This document shows, in pieces, positions 9,131 to 17,364 of a stretch of DNA of 43,610 nucleotides (its first letter is position 1; the number at the start of each line of letters is the position of its first letter). Both the position numbers and the translations under genes were made by a program. The stretch is taken from positions 1 to 43,610 of the forward strand of contig NZ_BOLS01000020.1 in assembly GCF_016861785.1 (NCBI RefSeq). Reading direction: 5' to 3'. The notes beneath the pieces were generated by a model. That model was not told where the DNA came from. It did no database searches and worked only from the letters and a program-made list of their open reading frames with translations. Source of the DNA: Lacticaseibacillus mingshuiensis. Its GTDB lineage: Bacteria > Bacillota > Bacilli > Lactobacillales > Lactobacillaceae.

Positions 9131-9920
9131 TATTGTGGGGTGGAACGAAATAGATTGTGTGGTTAACAAAAGGCATTAATGAGAGTGGCTAGGTAAACTA
9201 GCAGCCGCGTGCTTACTTTTTGTTAACGCCATATCACACCTTCTCTCAGCGCCGGTCCAGCGGCCTTTCCATAACACCACGCGTCCCAATATCAAGTCGT
9301 TGCGTCGCGTTAATTTCATACACTTCTGTCCAGTCGCGCCAGATTCCACAAGCGGATTTTACAAAAGATGAAATCAGAAATCGCCATCGTCCAGCCCCTG
9401 ACCGCACGGCGATCGACCAATGATGTCAGTTATTGCCAGGAGGTGGGTCGCCATACTCAGGCCGGGCGATACTGAACGTGGAACTGCTCAGACAAAGACA
9501 ATGGCCGGCGCGAAATAAATACCATATGTGAGAGAGTTACTAGTCGCTTTTTGCGTTTTCACGAGCTGTTGATCCCAGCTATCCTTGGCAAATGAGGTTG
9601 AACCAGATCAAGATCTAAGCGAATAGCATGTAATCCCCCGCTCCCACTTTTGCATTCTTGACGCCCTTAAAAATGTGCAAATCAGCCATTGTATCAGTGC
9701 TATCGCTCACAAATCACGAGGATTCCTTGAAGAAGCCTTATTTCAATGATAACTAGGTCTCTCCCACTGATCACATGAGGTATCGTTTGCGGGTGGAAGC
9801 GCCAAGGAAATCCTTCATTTCGTAAATTTATTTTCCAATATTTTGACCGTCGGCAGTTCGCTGCGATTATACTCAAATGATTTTTTCCTGACCATGAGTC
9901 CTTTGCCACCACAGTACAAC
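9131..9920. other. About 790 bp with no convincing gene
   Basis: Short frames exist on both strands (for example 9220-9423 plus and 9700-9963 minus). None has a good ribosome site, a recognisable motif or codon use like the neighbours. The stretch is visibly more AT-rich than the flanking genes. I see no repeats or RNA gene in it. Confidence 0.5.
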
Positions 9921-9921
9921 C

Positions 9922-9998
9922 AAAAAAGCCACGCGCCGACATCCCGCCCGCTTCGATCCTCAAGATCGAAGCGGGCGCACATCAGCACGTGGCTTTTT
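9922..9998 (-). terminator. Strong terminator of asnB (bidirectional shape)
   Basis: A perfect 13-bp stem (GCCCGCTTCGATC at 9946-9958, GATCGAAGCGGGC at 9964-9976) with a 5-nt loop is enclosed by a second pairing (AAAAAGCCACG with CGTGGCTTTTT). It has U-tracts on both strands and lies directly after the asnB stop. Confidence 0.85.
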
Positions 9999-10017
9999 CA
10001 TTCAGGTATTCGGTTTG

Positions 10018-11976
10018 TCAGATCAGCTTGCCGCTATCCATCAGCGCCTTCACATCCGGTTGAACATGCTCATATTTTGCGAGCGTGTTGGCCCAGTCAA
10101 TGAAGTAGAGCTTGTACCAGGTCAGGAAGGTGTACACAGTCCAGATCTGGCGGCGCGCATCGACCTTTTCATCAAAATTGTCCTGCAAAAGCTGGACCAA
10201 CTGCTTCTGATCGAACAAGTCGGCGACCCAGTCTTCCTCAAACAGCGCGCGGACTTGGTCGCAGTAGTCGGCCTCGCGCAGCCACGTCTTCACCGGCACC
10301 GGGAAGCCGAGCTTCGGACGGTTGGCCCAGTCGGCTGGCAGATGCTTGCCCGCGGCTTTGCGGAAGGCATACTTGGTGTCCTTCGTGTTCAGCAGCATCT
10401 TGCTTGGAATACTGTTAGCCAGCTCGGCGACATCGCGGTCGAGGAACGGCACGCGCAGCTCCAGCGAGTGCGCCATCGAGATCTTGTCGGCCTTCTGCAA
10501 AATATCGTTGAGCATGAAGTGATGCAGATCAATGTATTGCATCTGCTTGACCGGCTCCGCATCCTGGACCTTGGCAAAATCGGCCTGGTACATCTGATGC
10601 ACGGTGTGGTCATTTTGGTACTTAGCCTGCAGAATGCCATTGGCCTGATCTGAGGTGAAAATCGTTGGCTGGTCCGGATCATAGATCACAGACTCGCCGA
10701 CATAATACTCAGATGGGGCAGCCGTCCAGGTGTACAGATGGACCTTCCCAGGAAACGCCGGCAGTTTTTTGATTCCGCGCCCCAGCGAATGGCGAATTCC
10801 CCGCGGCAGTTTGCGCAAGCCGCTCGCGAAGACCTTCACCACCATTTTTTTCGTATGCATGCCGTAGTTGACGTAGCCGGCGAACAGCTCGTCGGCGCCT
10901 TCCCCGGACAGCACCACCGTGACCTTGCGCCGGGCGAGTTGGCACAGATACCACAACGGAATGACCGACGGATTGCCATCCGGTTCGTCCATGTGATATT
11001 GCATCTCGGCGAAGTCGCGGAAGGCGTCATCGCCGGTGACCGTGATCTCGTTGAAGTTCAGCCCGTTGTCATCGGCCAGCTCCTTGGCCACACTCGCCTC
11101 GTTGAACGGCCCATTGTCGAAATTGACACTGAAGACTTCTTTTGGCTTGAGCACCGAGGTCACGTAAGAGGAATCCACCCCTTCAGACAGAAAACTGCCC
11201 ACTGGCACATCGGCAATGTTGTGCAGATGGACCGAATCGACGACCGTTTTATCGATCGCCTCAACCGTCGCGTCTTCATCGCGCCTTTGATCAATGTCGT
11301 ACTTGGCATCCCAATATTCGTGGACCTGCATCTCGTTGTCGTGGAACTCAAACCAGTGACCAGCCGGAAACTTGTACACACCCTTGAAGAAGGTCTCGTT
11401 CATATCGTTGTACTGGTTCATCAGATACGGCTTGACCGCTTCCGTATTGAGTTCCTTCTTGAAATTCGGATGCTTCAAAAACGCCTTGATCTCGGAGCCA
11501 ACGATGAAGGTCTGGCCCTCATGATAATAGTAAAGTGGCTTGATGCCGAAAAAGTCGCGGGCGCCAAACAACGTCTTCTTGTTTTCGTCCCACAACAGGT
11601 AGGCGAACATCCCGCGCACGCGGCTGAGCGTGCCGGCCATGCCCCATTCCTCATACCCATGCAGCAAAACTTCTGTGTCGGCCTTCGTGCGGAACACGTG
11701 CCCCTTTGCGAGCAACTCTTCACGCAGACTTTGATAGTTGTAGATCTCACCATTGAACGTGATCACCACAGAATTGTCTTCATTATAAAGCGGTTGTGCC
11801 CCGCCTTTTAGATCGATGATACTCAGGCGGCAAAAGCCCATCGCGAGCTCTGAATTGATATATTCCCCGCCGCCCTGCACATTTGGGCCGCGATGACGGA
11901 TCATTTCCATCATCGCATTGATCGTCCCTTTTTTGTCCAGCACGGTCGGGTCGTTAAATGTGATAATGCCACACAT
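10018..11976 (-). CDS. asnB: Asparagine synthase (glutamine-hydrolysing)
   Basis: The 652-residue protein makes asparagine from aspartate, glutamine and ATP in the cytoplasm. ATG 11976 is chosen over an upstream frame extension because it gives M-C-G-I-I-T-F. Cys2, exposed after Met removal, is the Ntn-type nucleophile of the class II glutaminase domain (about residues 1-200). AGGAGG at 11990-11985 sits 8 nt upstream. The synthetase domain carries the pyrophosphate loop as FLSEGVDSSYV; the common form is SGGxDSS, so the first glycine is replaced by glutamate. Length fits lactobacillar AsnB. A separate promoter (TTGACA, 17 bp, TAGGCT) lies upstream and a strong terminator downstream, so it is probably monocistronic. 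A role in cell-wall precursor amidation (AsnB1-type enzymes) is an alternative. Confidence 0.93.
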   Translation of the reverse strand: MCGIITFNDPTVLDKKGTINAMMEMIRHRGPNVQGGGEYINSELAMGFCRLSIIDLKGGAQPLYNEDNSVVITFNGEIYNYQSLREELLAKGHVFRTKADTEVLLHGYEEWGMAGTLSRVRGMFAYLLWDENKKTLFGARDFFGIKPLYYYHEGQTFIVGSEIKAFLKHPNFKKELNTEAVKPYLMNQYNDMNETFFKGVYKFPAGHWFEFHDNEMQVHEYWDAKYDIDQRRDEDATVEAIDKTVVDSVHLHNIADVPVGSFLSEGVDSSYVTSVLKPKEVFSVNFDNGPFNEASVAKELADDNGLNFNEITVTGDDAFRDFAEMQYHMDEPDGNPSVIPLWYLCQLARRKVTVVLSGEGADELFAGYVNYGMHTKKMVVKVFASGLRKLPRGIRHSLGRGIKKLPAFPGKVHLYTWTAAPSEYYVGESVIYDPDQPTIFTSDQANGILQAKYQNDHTVHQMYQADFAKVQDAEPVKQMQYIDLHHFMLNDILQKADKISMAHSLELRVPFLDRDVAELANSIPSKMLLNTKDTKYAFRKAAGKHLPADWANRPKLGFPVPVKTWLREADYCDQVRALFEEDWVADLFDQKQLVQLLQDNFDEKVDARRQIWTVYTFLTWYKLYFIDWANTLAKYEHVQPDVKALMDSGKLI

Positions 11977-12016
11977 GTTTTTTGCCTCCTTAAGCATCCA
12001 GTCCAAGCTATGGTAA

Positions 12017-12045
12017 AGCCTAATGAAACAGGCATTGCGTGTCAA
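12017..12045 (-). promoter_or_regulatory. asnB promoter
   Basis: TTGACA (12045-12040) and TAGGCT (12022-12017) are separated by exactly 17 bp on the minus strand. The predicted 5' leader is about 35 nt. Confidence 0.6.
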
Positions 12046-12082
12046 GAAGGCACACGCTTACACCCACGAATTTTCCGAAAAA

Positions 12083-12108
12083 TAAAAAAAGCACCGCCAG
12101 CGCGATGC
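12083..12108 (-). terminator. Terminator of the tRNA-Ala pair
   Basis: On the minus strand the stem GCATCGC-GCTG-GCGGTGC is followed by seven T residues, 8 nt after the second tRNA. Confidence 0.8.
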
Positions 12109-12115
12109 CACGATC

Positions 12116-12188
12116 TGGATCCTAACGGACTTGAACCGTCGACCTCCTGCATGCCATGCAGGCGCTCTCCCAACTGAGCTAAGGACCC
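12116..12188 (-). tRNA. tRNA-Ala, anticodon GGC
   Basis: A 73-nt cloverleaf. The acceptor arms are GGGTCCT/AGGATCC with the G3-U70 wobble that marks tRNA-Ala. The anticodon stem CCTGC/GCAGG encloses loop ATGGCAT, giving anticodon GGC for GCC/GCU codons. The T arm contains GGTTCAAGTCC. The CCA end is not encoded. It is co-transcribed with the next tRNA gene, 23 nt upstream. Confidence 0.93.
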
Positions 12189-12211
12189 GAAAGGTTGATT
12201 GTTGATGAAAA

Positions 12212-12284
12212 TGGATCCGATGAGATTCGAACTCACGACCTCTGCCATGCGAAGGCAGCGCTCTCCCAACTGAGCTACGGACCC
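12212..12284 (-). tRNA. tRNA-Ala, anticodon CGC
   Basis: A 73-nt cloverleaf with acceptor GGGTCCG/CGGATCC (again G3-U70). The anticodon stem CTGCC/GGCAG encloses loop TTCGCAT, giving anticodon CGC for GCG. The T arm contains GAGTTCGAATCTC. No encoded CCA. It is the first gene after the promoter at 12299-12327. Confidence 0.93.
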
Positions 12285-12298
12285 AAAACACAAGTAAC

Positions 12299-12327
12299 AT
12301 TGTATCGAGAAACCGCGGCGCTGTAAA
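12299..12327 (-). promoter_or_regulatory. Promoter of the tRNA-Ala pair
   Basis: TTTACA (12327-12322), 17 bp spacer, TACAAT (12304-12299) on the minus strand, 14 nt from the first tRNA base. A near-consensus stable-RNA promoter. Confidence 0.8.
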
Positions 12328-12456
12328 GGACTATTTGCATAATCGGCAAAAAGGCGGGCGGAACGAGGCGCTGCCCGTTCCCCTGCCGTGATACCGTCAC
12401 GAGAGGTCATCCCAAATTGCCCCCGCCCTCCGCCCGCACCGCAGTTTCAAGGCCAC

Positions 12457-12487
12457 CAAAAAAGCCGCCATTTGTCTCTGGCGGCTT
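12457..12487 (-). terminator. Terminator, probably of the MFS gene
   Basis: Minus strand AAGCCGCCA, 8-nt loop, TGGCGGCTT, then TTTTTT. It lies about 180 nt past the MFS stop. The gap also holds an 8-bp inverted repeat (GATATCCG 12500-12507, CGGATATC 12517-12524) and nothing else recognised. Confidence 0.75.
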
Positions 12488-12663
12488 CTGACGTCGGGTG
12501 ATATCCGGTGGGTGGTCGGATATCTGGTCGTACTGGAGGAGTAAAATGAAAGAGTTGGATATGGGGGTGAAATGAGTTGGGGGGGCTCATTTCGATTCTA
12601 ATGATACCCATAAGATATGAAGATTTTGTGAACATATAGCATTTTATTTATGAATTACATAAG

Positions 12664-13842
12664 CTATTTTGTCGGAAGATGAACCGCGGCCGCGCGCAAG
12701 GTGAAGATCAAGACCGCTGTGAGCAGTGCCACAAAGAGCATGAAGAACAGAACGTGATAGCTCAGGGCCTCGATCAAAAGTGCGCCGATCAGCGGCCCCA
12801 CTGCGCGTCCGGCCGACGCAAACATCTGCACGAAGCCCTGGTAACGACCTTTTTGGTTACGTGGGGAATACAGATCCACATAAGTCGACACTGCGGGTAG
12901 CGCCAAGATCTCGCCGATCGTCAGGATACTGATCGCCAAAATAAATTGCCAATAATGAGTGGCGACGATCAGCACCAGGAACGAACTGGCAAACAGCGTG
13001 AAGCCCGCGGTCAGGCGCAAGCGAATGTGGCGTAGCAGCCAATCGTCAAAGGCCGTCAAGATCGGCTGGCCCAAAACGATCAGGCTCGCATTAACGGTCC
13101 ACAGGAAACTGTAGTCGCGTACGGTCAACCCGATCTGCGGTGTCAGCATGAACGCCGAGATGTTGCTTTGCCACTGCTCATAGGCGATCCAGGTGATGAA
13201 CAGGACCGTCAGTAATAACGCCACATTCAGCCGATACGGTGCAACTTCCGGGGCCCCAGCCGCGGCTGCTGCCTTGACCCGGGCCGGTTTTTCTACATTG
13301 AAGTGCAGAAGGGCGACCACGAAGAACAGGCTGAACAGCAGGCAGGCCAAGGCGAAGATGTATGAGATGCCATGGGGCAAGACGAAGCCGACGATCAGGG
13401 TCCCGATCACCAGGCCTAAGTTCGAGGTGAAGTAGAGCACGTTGAAGACAAAGCTCGGACGCCGGCTGGTCGCAAGGGTCGCGTAAGAGTTGACCGACGT
13501 GATGACGATGCCATTGCCAAAGCCCATCGCCACCAGAAACAGCGGATACGCGGGCCAACCATGCCACACGATCAGGCAACCGGATGTGAGCGCCGCAAGC
13601 CCGATGCCCATCAAGATCGTCGGGTACGGCTTCCACCGGTCGAATAAGCGGCCACCGACATAATTGCCGATCATCATCGCCAATGAATTGCAAAACAGCA
13701 CCGCCGCCGAAACGGTCAGGCTTTCGTGCAGGTATTCATGCATGTAGATCGTCGTTAATGGCCAGATGAAACTGATGCCGGTATTGGTGATCAGCGACCC
13801 CAGAAACAGCCAGTTGAGATGAAGTGTTTGCCTGCGCACCAC
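12664..13842 (-). CDS. MFS transporter, drug-efflux-like, 12 membrane segments
   Basis: A 392-residue polytopic membrane protein of the major facilitator superfamily, length typical of 12-TM antiporters. The N-terminal half ends its second helix region with GGRLFDRWKP, the usual motif-A region between TM2 and TM3. A cytoplasmic central loop (about residues 185-205) is Lys/Arg/Ala-rich. Two consecutive GTG codons (13842 and 13839) lie 5 and 8 nt after AGGAGG (13848-13853); either may be used. Substrate unknown; multidrug or sugar-derivative efflux are both possible. It stands alone, with its own terminator downstream. Confidence 0.85.
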   Translation of the reverse strand: MVRRQTLHLNWLFLGSLITNTGISFIWPLTTIYMHEYLHESLTVSAAVLFCNSLAMMIGNYVGGRLFDRWKPYPTILMGIGLAALTSGCLIVWHGWPAYPLFLVAMGFGNGIVITSVNSYATLATSRRPSFVFNVLYFTSNLGLVIGTLIVGFVLPHGISYIFALACLLFSLFFVVALLHFNVEKPARVKAAAAAGAPEVAPYRLNVALLLTVLFITWIAYEQWQSNISAFMLTPQIGLTVRDYSFLWTVNASLIVLGQPILTAFDDWLLRHIRLRLTAGFTLFASSFLVLIVATHYWQFILAISILTIGEILALPAVSTYVDLYSPRNQKGRYQGFVQMFASAGRAVGPLIGALLIEALSYHVLFFMLFVALLTAVLIFTLRAAAVHLPTK

Positions 13843-13983
13843 GCGGACCTCCTCGAAAAAAATGTGACGTGTTCATTGTACCGAAGGGCCTCGTAGTTGT
13901 CCGGTGAGATGGGCAATTTCTCATCGACTTCGGCGCGTTTTTCATCGCCTGCTCACGAAAGCGGTTGCCAATACGCATAATTA

Positions 13984-13999
13984 TAGAAGGAATCTTCTA
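13984..13999 (+). promoter_or_regulatory. 16-bp palindrome upstream of the unknown two-gene cassette
   Basis: TAGAAG-GAAT-CTTCTA, 80 bp before the ATG at 14081. A possible -10 (TACACT, 14041-14046) lies between; its -35 is weak. Operator role is inference. Confidence 0.3.
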
Positions 14000-14080
14000 A
14001 AATCCTGGCACGAGGCGTTTCTAAACCCTCGGCCTTGCGGTACACTAAAACTAATAGTGAAGAATGTGAGAGGAAATGCC

Positions 14081-14917
14081 ATGACGATTCAATCAAGTTT
14101 GACCTACCAAAAACAGTTCTTTAATGACTTTAGTGATGCGTGGGATAAACGGTCCACTTATCGCTTATACAAGGGCATCGATACAACCGCCGAAAATTTG
14201 CGGCTCGAGCTGGCCGAGACCCCGGGCTACATTTTGGCGTATGACAAAACCGGCGAAAACGAACTGCATGATTTTCTGCAGGCGGACCTGATCAAGTTTT
14301 TGCGCGGCCACATTCCATTTTTCGAAGTGGCCGATAATGGGCAAGTCTTTTTCGGGGACTGGTTCCACCGGCGCGAGTTTGGCCGGCTGAATGTGTTCAC
14401 CCGGTCCATCGACCAGGTCACAGAAAGTCAGCGCACGATCTTGCCGCAGCTCGAAGCATTTTCCGAGGATCCGGATCATTATCTGGATCTGCAGCTGGAA
14501 GCGATGCGCAAGCACGTGTATGCCGAGGTGAACACCTTGTCCAACCAGCTGGAAAGTCTTGAGGCGGAGGCCCCGGCCCAACCGACCCGGCAAAATCCGA
14601 CCAGCTCATTCCGCGGCTTGATCAAGAATTTCATCGATCCGGATGACGATGACAAGCCGGCCCCGACCCCGCGGCGGGCCAGCGCGCCTGATCAAAGCAA
14701 GCTGCGCAGTCGCTTTGATGCGGCCAAGGCGGAAGCTGACAGTGAATTTGATGCCAAAAAGCGTCAGATTCAGGTCGCCGCTGCGATCACCCGTTATGAA
14801 TACCAAGCCGTGATGAATACCTATAGCTCCGTGGCCCAGTTCGAAAACATCCTGACCAGCCTGCGCGACGACTTCATGCGCGCACTTGAACTGAAGGAGG
14901 AACAGGCCAATGCTTAA
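14081..14917 (+). CDS. Conserved-looking protein of unknown function, first of a coupled pair
   Basis: I do not recognise this 278-residue soluble protein. The frame is open from 13904, but ATG 14081 follows GAGAGGA at proper spacing and is the likely start. Visible parts: a globular N-terminal half (about residues 1-150) with many aromatic and acidic residues; a low-complexity linker (about 175-215) with a run of Asp followed by Pro/Ala/Arg; and an Ala/Glu/Lys-rich helical C-terminal tail that may be a coiled coil. There is no signal peptide, membrane segment, Walker motif or metal motif. Its stop overlaps the next gene by 8 nt, and the next gene's AAGGAGG (14894-14900) lies within it, so the two products are probably made together and may interact. 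Confidence 0.8.
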   Translation: MTIQSSLTYQKQFFNDFSDAWDKRSTYRLYKGIDTTAENLRLELAETPGYILAYDKTGENELHDFLQADLIKFLRGHIPFFEVADNGQVFFGDWFHRREFGRLNVFTRSIDQVTESQRTILPQLEAFSEDPDHYLDLQLEAMRKHVYAEVNTLSNQLESLEAEAPAQPTRQNPTSSFRGLIKNFIDPDDDDKPAPTPRRASAPDQSKLRSRFDAAKAEADSEFDAKKRQIQVAAAITRYEYQAVMNTYSSVAQFENILTSLRDDFMRALELKEEQANA

Positions 14918-15968
14918 TTATCAAGACAACTTATTACAAGAGATCATTCCAGTTCATCTGACAGCCAAGGAGGCGCGCACGAAGATCGCCGCCCGCTATC
15001 GCAAGCAGCTGGACGCGATGCGAAACGACCCACTCTGGGGCGCGAACGAACCAGCGCTGCTCAACGCGACTTTGAGCTACACAAGCCTGCTGGCGGACAA
15101 GTTGGCACAGGCCCTCACCGACCTGGATGGCCTCGACACCGATTTTGCCAAGCGCCTGTGGCTCGATCCGATCGCCCCGCAGCCGGAACATGGCGCGGTG
15201 AACTTCTACCTGGCCGGCGATGGGAAAAATACGTTGCTGATGACGCTGCAGGATGCGCTGACCGACGACGCGCGGTTGGTGGCCGTCAACTTGCCGACCC
15301 TGATTCAGATCACCGCGACGGATCCGGAGCGCCAGCCATTTGAACCCGACGAACTGACCGCCTTGAGTCTGATCACCAAGGCGCTCTACACCGCGGATTA
15401 CAGTTTCAAGACGGTCGACGAGACCGTGCTCCAGCCGGTCGATGGCCTGGCCTTTGCCACCCGCGAAGACGACACCAAGACGGTCGCCAAGCAGCAAGCC
15501 GTCACCCAAGCCGGCGACATCGAGCTCACGCTGGATCTCGGCGCCGCCGCCCTCGCCTCCTACCATGTGGTGGATGACCAGGGCCATGATTGGATGGACC
15601 TCGGCACGGACAGCCAGGACGGCACGATTTTGACCTGGGCCTCGACGACGATTCCAGACGAGCTGGTCGGCCATACCCTGACCCTTGAAGCCGCGACCCG
15701 CTCGGATGAAAATGTGCCGGCGCTGGATGAGCTGTTCGTCATCGCCAGCAACAACGCCATCCTCATGCGGCAAGGCAAGGCGGCCGGGAGCTACGAATTG
15801 GCGCTGCCAAATCACCAGACCCTGGCCGTTCACGTTGATGCGGCTCATGGCAAAATTCGCCTGAGCTACCCGCAACGTGACGTGCAGATCTTGGAGCTCA
15901 CGCATCAATATCCGTTCTTCGGCGAATGGCTGCGCGTCGTTTTACCGCAGCGCCGTGCCTTTAATTAA
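14910..15968 (+). CDS. Protein of unknown function, second of a coupled pair
   Basis: A 352-residue soluble protein I cannot assign. The first ~85 residues look helical. The rest alternates short beta-type segments: hydrophobic strands with Thr and acidic loops, such as the regions around residues 195-275 and 285-350, ending in PFFGEWLRVVLPQRRAFN. The duplicated beta pattern suggests two similar beta-sandwich or barrel domains. No signal peptide or catalytic motif seen. Codon use is like the neighbours, so it is a resident gene. It overlaps the preceding gene by 8 nt (ATG within GCCAATGCTTAA). No clear terminator follows; the next promoter begins about 40 nt downstream. Confidence 0.8.
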   Translation: MLNYQDNLLQEIIPVHLTAKEARTKIAARYRKQLDAMRNDPLWGANEPALLNATLSYTSLLADKLAQALTDLDGLDTDFAKRLWLDPIAPQPEHGAVNFYLAGDGKNTLLMTLQDALTDDARLVAVNLPTLIQITATDPERQPFEPDELTALSLITKALYTADYSFKTVDETVLQPVDGLAFATREDDTKTVAKQQAVTQAGDIELTLDLGAAALASYHVVDDQGHDWMDLGTDSQDGTILTWASTTIPDELVGHTLTLEAATRSDENVPALDELFVIASNNAILMRQGKAAGSYELALPNHQTLAVHVDAAHGKIRLSYPQRDVQILELTHQYPFFGEWLRVVLPQRRAFN

Positions 15969-15997
15969 AGCCTCACGAACTTTTCGTGCAAAAATCT

Positions 15998-16026
15998 TGG
16001 GATGCCCTTATAATAGGCGCATCCCA
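15998..16026 (+). promoter_or_regulatory. Kinase promoter with an inverted repeat centred on the -10
   Basis: TATAAT (16009-16014) is flanked by TGGGATGC (15998-16005) and GCATCCCA (16019-16026). With one bulged base the arms extend to 11 bp directly up to the -10. The -35 is poor. The layout suggests either a repressor-activator operator or a transcript start within a hairpin. AGGAGG for the kinase follows at 16031. Confidence 0.5.
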
Positions 16027-16046
16027 TTTTAGGAGGCATCCGTTTT

Positions 16047-16877
16047 ATGGCTAATGAATTTCCACAAGTTCTCACCATCGCCGGCGTCGATAGCGACGGC
16101 AGCGCAGGCGCGCAAGCCGACCTGCACAGCTTTTTCATGCGCGGCACGTATGGCACCTTGATCCTGACCGCCGCCGTGGCTGGCAACTCCTATGGCATTT
16201 TCGACAGCGTGGTGATGCCGGTCGATTTCATCAATAAGCAATTCGATGTGCTCGCCGATGACCTCCACATTCGCGCCGCCAAGACCGGCATGCTGGCCGA
16301 TGCCGCCACCATGAAGGCCGTGGCCGCGAACCTCACGAAGTACGATTTCGGTGCCTTGGTGCTCGATCCCGTGATCTCCACCAAGCACGGCAACACCCTG
16401 ATGGAAGAAGAAGCCCTTTCAACGTTGAAAAATGTGCTCCTGCCGCTCACCACTGTCATCACCCCGAATTTCTATGAGACCCAGCATCTGGTCGGCCGCG
16501 AGCTCCACTCCGACGCCGACATTGCAGAGGCCGCAGCGGAGATCCAGGCCATGGGCGCAAAAAGCGTCGTGCTCAAGGGTCGCCATGACAGCGATGACCA
16601 GACGGAAGTGCGCGATTATATTTTGCTGGAAAACGGCAAACACTTCTGGCTGACCGGGCCGTATTTTGCCACCGAACGCAAAAACGGTACCGGCGACACG
16701 CTCAGCGCCGTCATCACCGCGGAACTTGGCAAGGGCACCGCAGTGGAAGACGCGATTCGCATCGCCAAGCATTTTGTCGACACCGCGATTCAAAACGAGA
16801 TCGCCGTTGGGCATAAGTTCGGCCCAATCAATCACTGGGCCGTGCCGATCGTTTTGCCAAAGCAAACTGAAGAATAA
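16047..16877 (+). CDS. thiD: ThiD/PdxK-family kinase (hydroxymethylpyrimidine or pyridoxal kinase)
   Basis: A 276-residue ribokinase-fold enzyme. The N-terminus VLTIAGVDSDGSAGAQADL is the ThiD/PdxK substrate motif (GxDxxGxAGxQAD). The C-terminal anion-hole motif reads NGTGDTLSAV. Many ThiD proteins have Cys in the GTGC position, whereas Asp there is the catalytic base in PdxK and ribokinases. Phosphorylation of HMP/HMP-P (thiamine salvage) and of pyridoxal are therefore both possible, and the symbol is tentative. The start ATG lies 10 nt after AGGAGG (16031-16036). No other thiamine genes are nearby and no THI-box riboswitch is visible upstream; control more likely acts through the palindrome on its -10. 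A strong terminator follows. Confidence 0.85.
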   Translation: MANEFPQVLTIAGVDSDGSAGAQADLHSFFMRGTYGTLILTAAVAGNSYGIFDSVVMPVDFINKQFDVLADDLHIRAAKTGMLADAATMKAVAANLTKYDFGALVLDPVISTKHGNTLMEEEALSTLKNVLLPLTTVITPNFYETQHLVGRELHSDADIAEAAAEIQAMGAKSVVLKGRHDSDDQTEVRDYILLENGKHFWLTGPYFATERKNGTGDTLSAVITAELGKGTAVEDAIRIAKHFVDTAIQNEIAVGHKFGPINHWAVPIVLPKQTEE

Positions 16878-16892
16878 GTCGCAAATACGTGT

Positions 16893-16920
16893 GTGGCGCC
16901 GGAAACGGCGCCACTTTTTT
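16893..16920 (+). terminator. Strong terminator of the ThiD/PdxK gene, with a partial duplicate downstream
   Basis: A 9-bp stem GTGGCGCCG, loop GAAA, CGGCGCCAC and six T. The loop, right arm and T-tract (21 nt) recur 36 bp downstream at 16935, without a matching left arm. Confidence 0.9.
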
Positions 16921-16955
16921 GTGCGGCGGGTACTCCGGAAACGGCGCCACTTTTT

Positions 16956-17280
16956 GTGCGGTTGGGGCCGGCGACGGCGAGTGGCGGGGCGCGGGTACGG
17001 ATGGTTTGGCGAAAATCGGGCTGGAACGCCCTGGGCACGACTTGAAGCCACCCGCGGAAAGGCGCCGCGTCTGTCTTCAAGCTCGGCCTTATCCGTAAGC
17101 GGCCAGCCGCTAACGATAATTTCAGGGCTGAGCCCAATTTTCGTCTGCACCACCCGACCGGCGCCAAGCCACTAGCCGGTCGCCTTCAGACAGTTTTGCT
17201 CCCACCTCGCACCGCACATCTCATATTGAATTGGGCTACATTTGACTGGTACGCATCTGACCCCAGCCATGACGCACAAA
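16956..17280. other. Intergenic stretch, nothing recognised
   Basis: About 325 bp of GC-rich sequence between the duplicated terminator and the bidirectional terminator at 17284. Overlapping frames on both strands lack ribosome sites and family resemblance. No repeats found. Confidence 0.4.
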
Positions 17281-17283
17281 AAT

Positions 17284-17325
17284 AGCGATTCTCGCCGTTT
17301 ATCATTGATGCGAGAATCGCTTTTC
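17284..17325. terminator. Bidirectional terminator
   Basis: A perfect 12-bp stem AGCGATTCTCGC / GCGAGAATCGCT with a 14-nt loop. T-rich runs on both strands (TTTTCTTCT plus, ATTTTTG minus). It ends the minus-strand DUF308 operon. Confidence 0.85.
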
Positions 17326-17364
17326 TTCTATTATAAAGGAATTTGTTCAGCCGCCTCGGCCGTC

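Noticed and set aside
9700-9963. 87-codon minus-strand frame between gtfA and asnB
   Set aside because: It overlaps the asnB terminator stem, has no ribosome site and shows no family resemblance.
10738-11811. Long plus-strand frame opposite asnB (357 codons)
   Set aside because: Antisense shadow in GC-rich DNA; asnB is unmistakable on the other strand.
11977-12045. T-box or other amino-acid riboswitch before asnB
   Set aside because: Only about 70 nt separate the tRNA terminator region from the start codon, and no T-box sequence or antiterminator is visible.
12500-12524. GATATCCG/CGGATATC inverted repeat as a terminator
   Set aside because: No T-tract follows on either strand and the loop is G-rich; left as an unexplained dyad.
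16832-17167. Minus-strand frame of 111 codons after the kinase
   Set aside because: It runs across the kinase terminator and its end, has no ribosome site, and its Arg/Pro-rich sequence is typical of GC-rich noncoding frames.
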